From the NCBI GenBank assembly GCA_902800305.1, contig CADCDP010000001.1, positions 1 through 64,000 of the forward strand: a DNA stretch of 64,000 nucleotides, in the 5' to 3' direction. The notes beneath the pieces are model-generated. The model saw nothing but the letters and a program-made list of their open reading frames with translations, made no database searches and was not told where the DNA came from. Source of the stretch: an uncultured Bacteroidales bacterium (GTDB lineage: Bacteria; Bacteroidota; Bacteroidia; Bacteroidales; Bacteroidaceae). Shown piece by piece: positions 1 to 9,222 of the stretch (the stretch's first letter is position 1; every line of letters begins with the position of its first letter). A program made the position numbers and the translations under genes.

Positions 1-1104
1 GCTGGCCACCTCCCTTTCCTTTTCTGCGATTTTCTGTTGTCTTGAATAGTTGTACATGCCCACCACCTGACGGGTGGCTTCTTCATGGATGTTCGTCACC
101 AAGGTGTCGAAAGAGGCTTCATAACATTTGGAATAGGAAAGGACGGATTGGGAATCTCCTTTTCTTTGAGCAACTTCCATTAGTCCTCGATAAGCATCGA
201 AAGAGTAACTGTGATGGAGCAACTTTTTGAAATAGTATTCTGCGGAGTCGAGTTGGTTGATGCCAAGGTAATAGAGACCTTTGCAATGGTAGTAGTGTTC
301 CCGTCCTTTACATATATTACCGTCTTTATCGAAAAGTCCAGATATTTTTTCATAAGCATCCATTAAATCTTTTGCTTTATGATGATTACCTCGGGCAATA
401 TATACATACATGGAAGTCATATAGGCACTAACCGCAGCTTGTTGATTCCCATTTTTCTCATATAGGTCATGAACCATCTTTTCTGTTGAGAGAATTTTGT
501 CGGTGTCACGCATCAAATTGTAAGGTAACACCTTATACTCTATACTACGAATATATTCATAGTCGTTTTTTGCTTTCAAGGCATATTTTCCATATTGTTC
601 TAAGGCTTCAAGCTCTTCATTAGGCATAATTTGTGTGTCAAAAATGTCAGCCATCTGCCCATAGACTATATATAATGTGTTGTAGTCGCAATCATCGCTC
701 AATGTGTCGGCTTTCTCCACGGCATCGTAATAGCACTGGATGGCTTGGGGAGCTTCCTTCATGTCGCGGTAGATGCAGCCGAGCAGGTAGTGGGCTTTCA
801 GCTGTTGGTTGGGAGTGCCGTGCTGGTCGTAGTAATCGACAACCTCTTGGAAGAGGGTGTCACTCGGCATCTGGAGAAAGAGTTTGTTGGTGGCCTCAGC
901 TTTCAGCATCAAATGGCGCATCTGGGTCTTCTTCGACTGGTCGGCAATGGCACTGTCTGCCTTGCACAGCCACAGATAGGCTGAATCGGTATGTTCCCCC
1001 ATCATGGCCTCGGCACGGTCGAGGATGGTCAACACGGCCTTGTCGTCCGTGCAGGAGGTCAGGCACAGGAGCAACAGGATGAATATGGATAAAAAGTGCT
1101 TCAT
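1..1104 (-). CDS. TPR-repeat lipoprotein, 3' end outside window
   Basis: The reading frame is open from 1104 to the left edge, so about 368 residues are visible and the C-terminus is missing. The start MKHFLSIFILLLLCLTSC is a lipoprotein signal with lipobox LTSC, so the protein should be lipid-anchored in the envelope. The rest is helical with spaced Ala/Tyr/Leu pairs typical of tetratricopeptide repeats (for example AHYLLGCIYRDMKEAPQAIQCY). In Bacteroidota, TPR lipoproteins of this type often continue into a membrane helix and a regulatory or coiled-coil tail; the visible end (RQQKIAEKEREVAS) looks like the beginning of such a coiled coil, but that is inference. A well-formed promoter lies just upstream. 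Confidence 0.75.
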   Translation of the reverse strand, partial: MKHFLSIFILLLLCLTSCTDDKAVLTILDRAEAMMGEHTDSAYLWLCKADSAIADQSKKTQMRHLMLKAEATNKLFLQMPSDTLFQEVVDYYDQHGTPNQQLKAHYLLGCIYRDMKEAPQAIQCYYDAVEKADTLSDDCDYNTLYIVYGQMADIFDTQIMPNEELEALEQYGKYALKAKNDYEYIRSIEYKVLPYNLMRDTDKILSTEKMVHDLYEKNGNQQAAVSAYMTSMYVYIARGNHHKAKDLMDAYEKISGLFDKDGNICKGREHYYHCKGLYYLGINQLDSAEYYFKKLLHHSYSFDAYRGLMEVAQRKGDSQSVLSYSKCYEASFDTLVTNIHEEATRQVVGMYNYSRQQKIAEKEREVAS

Positions 1105-1125
1105 CGTACATCTCTTTTTTATCGG

Positions 1126-1156
1126 CAAAGGTAGTGATTTTCTTCGATACAACAAA
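1126..1156 (-). promoter_or_regulatory. Bacteroidota-type promoter of the TPR lipoprotein gene
   Basis: On the minus strand TTTG (1156-1153), 19 bp, then TACCTTTG (1133-1126). This matches the Bacteroidota housekeeping consensus TTTG / TAnnTTTG with ideal spacing, 22 bp before the start codon. Confidence 0.7.
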
Positions 1157-1244
1157 ATTATCGTACCATCGTATATGGTATTCAAACACTTCTGTTACCT
1201 TTCCCTCGCCATAACCATGAACAATACCCCTACATACCTATAAT

Positions 1245-1374
1245 ATTTGGCTTTATTACACTAATTAATTTAGCATTGTTACACAAATTGATTTAGCTTG
1301 ATTATAAATTGTTATTTGGCATTGTTATAAAAAGCAATTTAGCTTGATTATAAGATTGTATTATCAAGCTAAAT
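1245..1374. repeat. Five 23-bp direct repeats plus one inverted half copy
   Basis: Copies start at 1245, 1268, 1291, 1314 and 1337, exactly 23 bp apart. Each begins with a conserved 17-mer of the form ATTTRGCWTTRTTAYAM (for example ATTTAGCTTGATTATAA) followed by 6 variable bases. A final inverted copy, ATTATCAAGCTAAAT, occupies 1360-1374. The array fills the gap between the promoter of the TPR gene and the 3' end of the tolC-like gene. Nothing gene-like was seen in the rest of the gap (1375-1558). The two-helical-turn spacing suggests cooperative protein binding. Confidence 0.8.
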
Positions 1375-1558
1375 GGGATAGTATAAACAAGGCAATATTG
1401 AATCTATAGACAAACTAAATGAAGATGAATACATTAGGTGAAGATGCTAATAGCGAAGGGCAATAAGTGGAAGTGGATGCATTATCTTCGAGTAAAACAG
1501 GAAGCATAGTACATAAGAAATACAAAAGAGAATGAATATTTTAGTTTTACGATGTTCC

Positions 1559-2986
1559 TTATTCCGTTTGAGTCTGTATGTCTAATATTCTTTTCTTTAT
1601 CAGGTATTCGTACTGAGTTCGTAGTGCATTCTCCGCAGCCGTGACCCATTGCTGACGACTCTGACTGAGGTCGAAGAATGTGGCCATGCCAGCTTCATAG
1701 CGTTTGAGGGCATAGCGATAGGACAGAGCACTGGCCGCTTCTGCCTTGGTTTCTGCCGTGAAGCGTTTGTAGGCTGTCATAGCACCTTGTCTCGCCTGCT
1801 GGATGTCTTTCTGTAGGTGTTGCCGGGCATCTTCGTAAGCCAGTTTCGCGTCTTCCAGATTCACCTTGGCGGTGCGGATGAAGGCTCTCGTTTCGAAAGC
1901 GTTAAAGATGGGTATGGAGAGTTTCAGTCCCACAATGCCGAGGAGGAAATTCTGCCATCTCCATTTACTTTTGCTGTTGAGATAAAGGTCTGGGATGCCT
2001 GATGTGTTCCATTGGCTCAGCAGGGGAACTTGTTCGCTATGCGATAGCTTTGTGTCCATGTTGACCCAGCAGGTGCTGAGTCCTCCGACAAGGGAAAGGG
2101 TCGGGAAATGACCGCTGCGAGCCATTTTCACTCCCTGTTCCGCCTCTTGAATGCTGTGCTTCATCGACAATAAAGCGGGGTGACGGGAAGGGGGTTGTGC
2201 GTCAAGACAATCGGCCTGTATCAGTGGTGTCACATCCATGGAGTCGCTTGGCTCACAAATGTCGAAAGCCAAGGAGTCGGGCAGGTTCAGCAATTGTTTG
2301 AGGTCAAGCGTCGCCAGCGTGATGTCTCCTTCTGCTGCTGTCAGCATCGCTTCGTCGCGACTCACCATGGCTGTTGCCTCCACTACATCGCTTTTGGGTC
2401 GTTTCCCCTTGTCGAATAGTGAACTTGCCTGCTTCAACAGTTGCCGGGACACCTCCAGCTGCTCTTGCACAATCTTTGCCTCACCTTTGTTATAGAGCAC
2501 TTGCAGGTAGGCGGCCGCCACCTGTATTCTGAGGCTTTTCTCTGTCGAGCGCACGTCTTCTGCCGCTGCCATCAGCGCATGTTTGTTGGCTTTGATTTGG
2601 CTCGACAAGCGGCCCTTTGTGTAGAGGGGAACTGTCGCTGCCAGTCCCATGCTCAGGAGTGATTCGTCGGCATCGAACCGATTCCTTGAAGAGAGGGATT
2701 TGCTGAGAGGCGAGCCTCCGTGGCCCGAGAAGTGGAGAGAACTGACATAACCCCCCATGTCGCCCTCAATCCGTGGCAACCGGGCATCCTTGCTGGCTTG
2801 AACATTGATTTCGCGCCGTTTCTGCTCGTTTAGCAGGTGTTTCATCTCTGTGTTATGTGCGATGGCATAATCCATGCATTCATCCAGCGTCCACTGTCGT
2901 TGTCCTCTGACTGCAGCAGATGACAAGGCCAGCAGAATGACAAGCACCGGTCTCATGCCCCTGTTCTTTTTTTTATTTTTCATCAT
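1559..2986 (-). CDS. TolC-family outer membrane efflux protein
   Basis: A 475-residue protein with a cleavable signal (ending around AAVRGQ) and the two-fold coiled-coil/beta architecture of outer membrane efflux proteins. The opening WTLDECMDYAIAHNTEMKHLL is the usual first helix of TolC-like proteins, and KRYEAGMATFFDLSQSRQQW is the usual last-repeat signature. It would form the trimeric exit duct of a tripartite pump. It is the last gene of a four-gene operon and starts 12 bp after the adaptor gene. Length is normal for the family; substrate cannot be read from sequence. Confidence 0.9.
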   Translation of the reverse strand: MMKNKKKNRGMRPVLVILLALSSAAVRGQRQWTLDECMDYAIAHNTEMKHLLNEQKRREINVQASKDARLPRIEGDMGGYVSSLHFSGHGGSPLSKSLSSRNRFDADESLLSMGLAATVPLYTKGRLSSQIKANKHALMAAAEDVRSTEKSLRIQVAAAYLQVLYNKGEAKIVQEQLEVSRQLLKQASSLFDKGKRPKSDVVEATAMVSRDEAMLTAAEGDITLATLDLKQLLNLPDSLAFDICEPSDSMDVTPLIQADCLDAQPPSRHPALLSMKHSIQEAEQGVKMARSGHFPTLSLVGGLSTCWVNMDTKLSHSEQVPLLSQWNTSGIPDLYLNSKSKWRWQNFLLGIVGLKLSIPIFNAFETRAFIRTAKVNLEDAKLAYEDARQHLQKDIQQARQGAMTAYKRFTAETKAEAASALSYRYALKRYEAGMATFFDLSQSRQQWVTAAENALRTQYEYLIKKRILDIQTQTE

Positions 2987-2998
2987 TGATTCTCCTGT

Positions 2999-4099
2999 TT
3001 ATTTGGGGTTGCCTCGCAGCAGTTCTCCTTCTTTCACTCCGCTTTTCAGCTCGATGGACAGTCCGTCGGACAATCCGATGGTGACGGCACGGCGTTCAAA
3101 CTGCTGATGAGCATCATCGTTTGGGGAAGAGGTGAGCACATAGACGTATGGTTTGCCATTCTCGAAGACAATGGCTTTTTCGTCGCACGACAGCACGTTG
3201 TGCACAGTACCTAATTTAATTTTAGCATTGGCGCTGTAACCGGAACGGATGGACACGTTGTCAGGAATGATTGCAGTGGCCCTCAACTCGAACATCTTTG
3301 CTCCGTTCTGCATATCGCCTTCTGGTGCAATATAGTCGAGCTTGGCTGGGATAGGCATCTCCTGCATGGAGCCAAGGTGCAACTCCATGTCCATGCCTAT
3401 ATGCAATTGAGCCACCTCGGTTTCGTCAATGAAGCCGCGGAAAATGATGTCGCTCATGTCGGCAATCTTGGCCACCGTCGTGCCTTCGGTGAAAACGCTG
3501 GTGCCTGACACGGAAGCCCCCTCCTTGACAGGCACACTGAGCACCACGCCCGTGATGCTGGAGCGCAGGTCGGTGACGCTGATGCCCCCCGAACGTGATG
3601 ACTGTCCACGGGTGATGACCTGCACTTGCGACTCGGCGGCGGCAACATTCTCACGTGCCGATGCCAAACGGGTGGTTATCTTCTCGTACACCTCGCGGCT
3701 CACCACCCCTTCCTCATACAGAGCGCGTGTGCGTTCATACTCACTTTCTACCTCGCCAAGACTGATGCGAGCCGACTTCACCCGACTCTGAGCTTCGTCG
3801 AGCAGCATCATGTCGGGGATGATTTTCACAGTAGCTATCACCTCTCCCGCTCTCACCTTGTCACCCGGTTCCACCAGCAGACGGCTGATGACCCCTGTGG
3901 CCTGAGGCTTGATGTCCACTTGTCGGCGGGCTTCCATGTTGCCAGCCACGGTGGTGCGTTTCACCAAGGTGCGCCGTTCTGGACTGACCAATTCGTAAGT
4001 TGTCGTTACGGGCTGTGACTGCTGCCAAAGGTAAAAAAGCGTGTAGCCCACGTATAGAGCCAAGAGGCCCAAACCGATTACTTTAAGTGTTTTCTTCAT
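2999..4099 (-). CDS. HlyD/MacA-type periplasmic adaptor
   Basis: A 366-residue membrane fusion protein. The start chosen is MKKTLKVIGLGLLALYVGYT, giving an N-terminal membrane anchor; the frame runs 99 bp further upstream but that would overlap the permease gene. Visible are a lipoyl/barrel-sandwich half (VDIKPQATGVISRLLVEPGDKV), a coiled-coil hairpin around residues 100-165, the second lipoyl half and a beta-barrel domain. It should link the inner-membrane permeases to the TolC-like channel. Gaps to its neighbours are 22 and 12 bp, so it is co-transcribed. Confidence 0.9.
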   Translation of the reverse strand: MKKTLKVIGLGLLALYVGYTLFYLWQQSQPVTTTYELVSPERRTLVKRTTVAGNMEARRQVDIKPQATGVISRLLVEPGDKVRAGEVIATVKIIPDMMLLDEAQSRVKSARISLGEVESEYERTRALYEEGVVSREVYEKITTRLASARENVAAAESQVQVITRGQSSRSGGISVTDLRSSITGVVLSVPVKEGASVSGTSVFTEGTTVAKIADMSDIIFRGFIDETEVAQLHIGMDMELHLGSMQEMPIPAKLDYIAPEGDMQNGAKMFELRATAIIPDNVSIRSGYSANAKIKLGTVHNVLSCDEKAIVFENGKPYVYVLTSSPNDDAHQQFERRAVTIGLSDGLSIELKSGVKEGELLRGNPK

Positions 4100-4121
4100 T
4101 ATGCTGTTCTCAATAGTCTTT

Positions 4122-5372
4122 TTATTCTTCTCTAAGTGCATCAATCGGCTGGATGGCGAGTGCACGTCTTGCGGGTATCCAACCTGCCAGCAACCCACCT
4201 GCCACGAGAATTATCAAGGCGGCAATAGCTGTCCAGAAGGGGATGGAGGGATGGGCGAACACCGCATCGTCCCCTTGAGGTAGCATGTTGGCCACGATAT
4301 GCAGTAACCATACAGCCGTACACAATCCTGTCAGTCCTGCTCCTAACGTTAGCACGAGGCTTTCCAGCATGATTTGGATGAGTATGTCGCCAGGCTTTGC
4401 GCCGATGGCCCGGCGGATTCCTATCTCCAGAGTCCGTTCCTTTACGGTGACAAGCATGATGTTGGCAATGCCTATCAGTCCTGCCATCAAAGTGCCCAGA
4501 CCAACAACCCATATCAGGATGTCAATGCCAAGGAACAGGTTGAGGTACATCTTTGTTTGCTCACTTACAGTCGATGCCGTAAGTGCCAGCTGGTCATCGG
4601 GGTGGATGGAGTGGTTTTTCTTGATGAGAGCCACAATCCGTTCCTTTTGCTGTTCCATCGGAAAGTCGTCGTCCATGATGACAGAGAATAAATCAATTTC
4701 GTCGCCTCGACCGTAGGCCGCCTGTTGGGTGGGCAATGGCATCAGCACACTTTCCGATAGGTCAATGCCTATGTCTATCTGTCGGTTGGTACAGTGGGTG
4801 ACACCCACCACCGTCAATGTGATGCCATTCACTTCGATGCTGCTGCCAACAGCCTCCTCATGGCTGACAAAAAGCAGATCGGCCACATGCTCACCGATGA
4901 CACACACCTTGCGGTGCTCGCGCATATCGAGATCATTGATGAAGCGGCCAGCCGTCACCTGTTGAGGCAGTTCATTGACAAACAGGGGCACGACTCCCGT
5001 CACCTGATACTGGTAAGTCTGTTCCCCTCGGACAACGTTTTGGTAGCCAGCATAGCAGACCGCACTAAACGATTTCATATCTCGTCCGAAGTGCTGACGA
5101 ATCAACTCCTCATCATGCGAGTTGAAAAGCCATTTACGGTCACGCCCAAAGCCCCGATAAGCCATTGAAGTTTCATGCGGCGTCATCCACATCTCATTAG
5201 GGGGGATGCTTTTCACCTTGTTGATAATGCCTTTGTCAAGCCCCATGCCACTACCTACAAGCAGCGTCAGAATGAGAATGCCCCAGAACACTCCGAAAGC
5301 CGTCATCAGACTTTGTCTGCGGCGTGTGCTGATAGTCTGCAAAATTTCATTCCAGAGGTTGGAGTCAAACAT
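4122..5372 (-). CDS. MacB-like ABC transporter permease (FtsX fold)
   Basis: A 416-residue permease with one N-terminal membrane helix (FGVFWGILILTLLVGSGMGL), a large periplasmic MacB core domain (about residues 45-270) and three C-terminal helices. The segment TVKERTLEIGIRRAIGAKPGDI, between transmembrane helices, is the family hallmark for contact with the ATPase. There is no nucleotide-binding domain in this polypeptide. It is paralogous to the gene immediately upstream; together they probably form a heterodimeric permease. Confidence 0.88.
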   Translation of the reverse strand: MFDSNLWNEILQTISTRRRQSLMTAFGVFWGILILTLLVGSGMGLDKGIINKVKSIPPNEMWMTPHETSMAYRGFGRDRKWLFNSHDEELIRQHFGRDMKSFSAVCYAGYQNVVRGEQTYQYQVTGVVPLFVNELPQQVTAGRFINDLDMREHRKVCVIGEHVADLLFVSHEEAVGSSIEVNGITLTVVGVTHCTNRQIDIGIDLSESVLMPLPTQQAAYGRGDEIDLFSVIMDDDFPMEQQKERIVALIKKNHSIHPDDQLALTASTVSEQTKMYLNLFLGIDILIWVVGLGTLMAGLIGIANIMLVTVKERTLEIGIRRAIGAKPGDILIQIMLESLVLTLGAGLTGLCTAVWLLHIVANMLPQGDDAVFAHPSIPFWTAIAALIILVAGGLLAGWIPARRALAIQPIDALREE

Positions 5373-5399
5373 ACCTTTTTGTTGTTTAGTTTTTCACTT

Positions 5400-6644
5400 T
5401 CAACTTCTCACCGTCATCGCCTCTACAGGTTTTATTCTGACAGCTTGCTTTGCCGGAACATAACCCGCAAAGAGTCCTGCCACCACCATGATGCTGCTCA
5501 CTACCATCACATATAACGGACTGATTGTCGGGTTAGAAAACACATCGTTGCCGCCAGCCATGGATATCATCTTCGCCACCAATTCCATCAACCATACACC
5601 TACGAACAGACCCACATAGCCAAACAGGAGGCAGATGATGACCGACTCGGTCAGCACCAGTGTGACAATCTGATGGGCCTTCGCGCCCAGAGATCGTCGT
5701 ATTCCTATCTCACGAGTCCGCTCTTTGACAGCAATGAGCATGATGTTCGACACACCGACCGTGCCGGAAATGAGTGTGGCCAGCCCCACCATCATCACAA
5801 AGATGTTGATACCTGCCATCGTGTTGCTAATGAGTACAGGCAGGTCATAGATGTTGTTAATCTTGACGGCATGTTTATCGGTTGGTGCAAAGGCCTTACG
5901 AGCGGCCAGATGACTGAGCACATGCTCATTGAACCGCCGATTCAGCTCGGCAGTAGTCAGATGGGAAGTCTGCAGATACAGTCGGCTCAGGTGTCCGTCA
6001 GGACACCAAATCCGCTTCACCGTGGCCAGCGGGGCTATGATGGCACGGGTGGTATTCATTGACAGCACAGGTTCATAGACACCAACAACCTGAAAATTGA
6101 TACCACCCAACAGCAGATCTTTCCCTACCACCGACGTGGAGTCATTCTTGAAGAACACCTTCTTCAACCGCTTCGGAATCACACACACCTTGCGAAGTTT
6201 GTACATGTCCAGTTCATTGATGTCACGCCCCTCCACAATGCGGGTGTTCGGTGCCACAGCATAGCCAGGAGCATAACCATCCACTACGGTGTTGGAGTAC
6301 TCCTTGCCACAGCGAGCCTGTACGGCATAGCTCACAACAGGAATGGATCTTGTCACCGTGTCACCCATCAAATAGTCCAATGCGATGGCATCCTCCTCGT
6401 AGAGTCGGACAGCTCGCCCCCTGTTGCGCCCTTCGAAAGGTTGCGATGTTTCGCAGGGAGTCAGTGTCACCACTCCGATGTTATGAGCCCTAAAGTTATA
6501 GTTCATACCGTTGATGAGTCCACGACCCGAGCTGATGAGCACAATAAAGATGAAGATTCCCCAAGCAATAGAAAACCCTGTCAGCGCGATGCGCATCTTG
6601 TTGCCCTTCATCACAGCAAATACTTCAGCCAATACATCTCTCAT
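5400..6644 (-). CDS. MacB-like ABC transporter permease (FtsX fold)
   Basis: A 414-residue permease, first gene of the operon, with the same plan as its downstream paralogue: N-terminal helix (GFSIAWGIFIFIVLISSGRGL), MacB periplasmic domain, three C-terminal helices and the coupling segment VKERTREIGIRRSLGAKAHQI. In most operons of this type an ATP-binding gene lies next to the permeases; none is present here between 1.5 and 7.7 kb. A heptameric repeat and a minus-strand promoter lie directly upstream. Confidence 0.88.
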   Translation of the reverse strand: MRDVLAEVFAVMKGNKMRIALTGFSIAWGIFIFIVLISSGRGLINGMNYNFRAHNIGVVTLTPCETSQPFEGRNRGRAVRLYEEDAIALDYLMGDTVTRSIPVVSYAVQARCGKEYSNTVVDGYAPGYAVAPNTRIVEGRDINELDMYKLRKVCVIPKRLKKVFFKNDSTSVVGKDLLLGGINFQVVGVYEPVLSMNTTRAIIAPLATVKRIWCPDGHLSRLYLQTSHLTTAELNRRFNEHVLSHLAARKAFAPTDKHAVKINNIYDLPVLISNTMAGINIFVMMVGLATLISGTVGVSNIMLIAVKERTREIGIRRSLGAKAHQIVTLVLTESVIICLLFGYVGLFVGVWLMELVAKMISMAGGNDVFSNPTISPLYVMVVSSIMVVAGLFAGYVPAKQAVRIKPVEAMTVRS

Positions 6645-6659
6645 AAGGCGCTACGCTAA

Positions 6660-6701
6660 ATGATAAATGATAAATGATAAATGATAAATGATAAATGATT
6701 G
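6660..6701. repeat. 7-bp tandem repeat (ATGATAA)5 ATGATTG
   Basis: Five perfect ATGATAA units from 6660 to 6694 followed by ATGATTG. The tract is preceded by GCGCTACGCTAA. A near-identical arrangement (GCGCTTCGCTAA plus three ATGATAA units) occurs at 46780-46811. It lies in the leader between the promoter and start codon of the first permease gene. Confidence 0.9.
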
Positions 6702-6735
6702 TATCAATTATTGTTGCGTAGTTACTTTGAACTTG

Positions 6736-6743
6736 CAAAGTTA
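6736..6743 (-). promoter_or_regulatory. -7 element (TAACTTTG) of the efflux operon
   Basis: TAACTTTGC on the minus strand fits the Bacteroidota -7 box, about 90 bp upstream of the permease start. No convincing TTTG was seen at -33. Confidence 0.5.
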
Positions 6744-6840
6744 TGAATTATTGAGGATTTATAGCTATATTAGTGCTCATTTTTAATAAAAGTTCTAATC
6801 AAAAGCGACAAAAAATGGTTTTTTACCATGCGGAGAATGG

Positions 6841-7737
6841 CTATAGCCTACTTGCGACACTTAAATATTGGGTGAGTTTGGTGGCCCCGTTGGTGTTGAG
6901 GTGGTCGGCATCGTAGAAGTCGGAGTCAGTGAAACGGGGGTCAGCTTCCCAATCGAGATAGATGACTTCGGGAAAGTCGTGCAGGAGTTTGGTGAGCACC
7001 ACGTGGTTTAAAGCCCGTTGGTGCTCACTTTCGTTGGCCCTGAAGGTGGGGGAGACGGGGGTGTTGAGCAAGAGGACTTTGATGTGGCGGTGGCGACAGA
7101 AGGTGAAGATGTCACGCAGGAAGGTGTCGTTGAGAGACAGCAGGGTGGTGTCGCTATAGGTGTTGGCGATGGCTCTCACCTTGCCGTTGTCCCAATCGGC
7201 GGGACGGTCGGCGAGGGTGTAGTCAGTCGCCCATCCGAGGCTATCCCACTGGTTCTTCTGAGGCTTGTAAAGGCTTTGTAGCTTCTCGCGCACCAAGGGC
7301 ATGGACATCACTTCGAAGCCGTACCAGCTGAGACGGGGGTGGATGTCGCAATCCATGTAGATGCGGTAGCGCATGGCTTGGAACTCTTCTCCTGGCTGGC
7401 TCTCGAAGTCTTCCCAAAGGGCGCTGTAGTTGAAGGGGAGGATGAGGGTTTGGAGCTGTGGCATGGGGTAGTGCTGTAGGAGATAGCTGTCGTAGCGGTA
7501 GGTCTGCGACTGCTGTGCCAAGGAGAAAGCACCTTCATCCAAGAGGTCGGGACGGATGCCATAGAGGGTGTGGCTATGTCCCAAGATGAGGGTTTTCACT
7601 TCGGTGGAGTGCTGTAACATCCATTGGTGCTTGTCGCGGGCGATGTTGGGCATCCGTTCGACGTATGCCTCTGCTAATGCCAGCAGCACCAGCCAAGGCA
7701 AAGCAAAGAGAAATATTTTCAGCAAAAATTTTTTCAT
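6841..7737 (-). CDS. SGNH-like partner protein of an MBOAT acyltransferase
   Basis: A 298-residue protein with one N-terminal hydrophobic helix (KIFLFALPWLVLLALAEAYV), so it is membrane-anchored or secreted. The start MKKFLLKIF was preferred because it lies just after the upstream MBOAT stop. The motif LILGHSHTLYGI (nucleophile Ser position) and the C-terminal DADHLNTNGA (Asp-x-x-His) resemble the AlgJ/AlgX/DltD-like proteins that partner MBOAT enzymes in O-acylation of extracytoplasmic polymers. The MBOAT gene stops 1 bp before it, a strong sign of shared function. Whether it is catalytic is inference. Confidence 0.7.
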   Translation of the reverse strand: MKKFLLKIFLFALPWLVLLALAEAYVERMPNIARDKHQWMLQHSTEVKTLILGHSHTLYGIRPDLLDEGAFSLAQQSQTYRYDSYLLQHYPMPQLQTLILPFNYSALWEDFESQPGEEFQAMRYRIYMDCDIHPRLSWYGFEVMSMPLVREKLQSLYKPQKNQWDSLGWATDYTLADRPADWDNGKVRAIANTYSDTTLLSLNDTFLRDIFTFCRHRHIKVLLLNTPVSPTFRANESEHQRALNHVVLTKLLHDFPEVIYLDWEADPRFTDSDFYDADHLNTNGATKLTQYLSVASRL

Positions 7738-7738
7738 G

Positions 7739-9214
7739 TTAAAACTGAGCGTAAATAAAGCCGTAAGAGCCACCCACTTTGAGGAGGTAGAGGGCTACGA
7801 GGAGGGTATAGGTAGTGTAGCGTAGCCAAGGGCGCCATCCTGTGGCAAGCTGCAAGGCAAATTCCTTCTTCTTCACCATCGCCACCCATTCGGCAGCGAA
7901 CATCAGGAGGGCGATGAGGAAGGTGGCTTTGGGGAACATCGCTGCCTCTAAGGAGCACTCAACCCCATCACCGTTTCCGACCAACATACCCTGCACAAAA
8001 TCGACCAAGCCGCCTACGCTGTCGGCACGGAAGAGCACCATGCCAAGGGCGACCAGCAAGTAGGTTTGCATCATCTTCCCCAGATAGGAGAGAGGGGGCT
8101 TATAACCCTCGAACTTCACCTTGCGCTTCGAGAGGAACTCCCCATTCAGAATCAGAGGAACAAAAAGCAAGCCGTGGTAGAGGCCAAAGAGGGCATACGT
8201 CCAATTAGCTCCATGCCACACGCCCACCACCACCATGTTGATGACACAGGCGAGTATCATGCCCATTTTGTCCCAATCGCGGAAGCGGATGTTGAGCGGC
8301 ATAAACACGTAATCCGTCAGCCATGAGGTGAGGGAGATATGCCAACGTCGCCAGTAGTCAGCCATGTTGCGGGCAAAGAAAGGGTAGTTGAAGTTCTTCG
8401 CCACACGGACGCCCAAGAGCTTGCTCACGCCAATGGCCATATCGGAATAGCCCGAAAAGTCGGTGTAGAGTTGGATGGGATATACCAATGCCACCAACCA
8501 TAAAGCCGTAGGAGTACTCTCAGCGGTGTGGCTCCATCCGAGGTCAACAAACGTGGCTAACGAATCGGCAATGACCACCTTCTTGAAGAGACCCCAAAGG
8601 ATTTGCCGCAAACCATCCACTGCCATGTTGTCGGGAGAGGGATAGCAGAATCGGCGCACCGTGCCGAGCTGTGCCAAGAAAGGTTTTGGACGGTCGATGG
8701 GGCCAGCGATGAGGGTGGGAAAGAAAGCGACGTAGGTGGCAAAAGCGATGAAGTCACGGCAGGGCTGGATGTGTCCGCGATGCACCTCCACAATGTAGCT
8801 GATCAACTTGAAGGTGAAGAAGCTGACTCCCACGGGCATGATGATGTGGAGGGTACACATACTGACCTTGAAGCCGATGGCTGTCACCAGCGAAGAGAAG
8901 GAGTCGATGAGGAAGTTGAGGTACTTGAAATACACCAGCACCCCCACTCCCAAGAGCGTCCCCAAGGTAGTGAGCCATGAAGCTTTCCGTTCGTTGACAT
9001 GGTTGTTCTTCCCTATCAGAATGCCCAGAAGATAGAAGACGACGGTGGCACCCACCAGCAGGGGCAACATCCGTCCATCGGCTATGGCGAAGGAGGCGTA
9101 GCTGCACAGAAGTAGCCACAGGTTCTGTCCTCTGACGCTGTTCTTGAGCGGGATGTAGTACACCCCAAAAACGACGAGGAAGAAGAGCAGGAATGCGGTA
9201 GAGTTGATGTCCAT
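7739..9214 (-). CDS. MBOAT-family membrane O-acyltransferase
   Basis: A 491-residue polytopic protein with about ten hydrophobic segments. It carries the MBOAT signatures DFSGYSDMAIG, NFNYPFFARNMADYWRRWHISL and the probable catalytic His in VVVGVWHGANW. Relatives (AlgI, DltB, PatA) move an acyl group across the inner membrane for attachment to polysaccharide, teichoic acid or peptidoglycan. Here the SGNH-like gene follows directly, and an acyl carrier protein and an FkbH-like protein lie upstream, suggesting a dedicated acyl donor. The leader contains a MITE-like block. Confidence 0.9.
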   Translation of the reverse strand: MDINSTAFLLFFLVVFGVYYIPLKNSVRGQNLWLLLCSYASFAIADGRMLPLLVGATVVFYLLGILIGKNNHVNERKASWLTTLGTLLGVGVLVYFKYLNFLIDSFSSLVTAIGFKVSMCTLHIIMPVGVSFFTFKLISYIVEVHRGHIQPCRDFIAFATYVAFFPTLIAGPIDRPKPFLAQLGTVRRFCYPSPDNMAVDGLRQILWGLFKKVVIADSLATFVDLGWSHTAESTPTALWLVALVYPIQLYTDFSGYSDMAIGVSKLLGVRVAKNFNYPFFARNMADYWRRWHISLTSWLTDYVFMPLNIRFRDWDKMGMILACVINMVVVGVWHGANWTYALFGLYHGLLFVPLILNGEFLSKRKVKFEGYKPPLSYLGKMMQTYLLVALGMVLFRADSVGGLVDFVQGMLVGNGDGVECSLEAAMFPKATFLIALLMFAAEWVAMVKKKEFALQLATGWRPWLRYTTYTLLVALYLLKVGGSYGFIYAQF

Positions 9215-9222
9215 AAGAGAAG

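Noticed and set aside
1245..1374. CRISPR array
   Set aside because: Repeats are degenerate and the spacers are only 6 bp, so the array is iteron-like.
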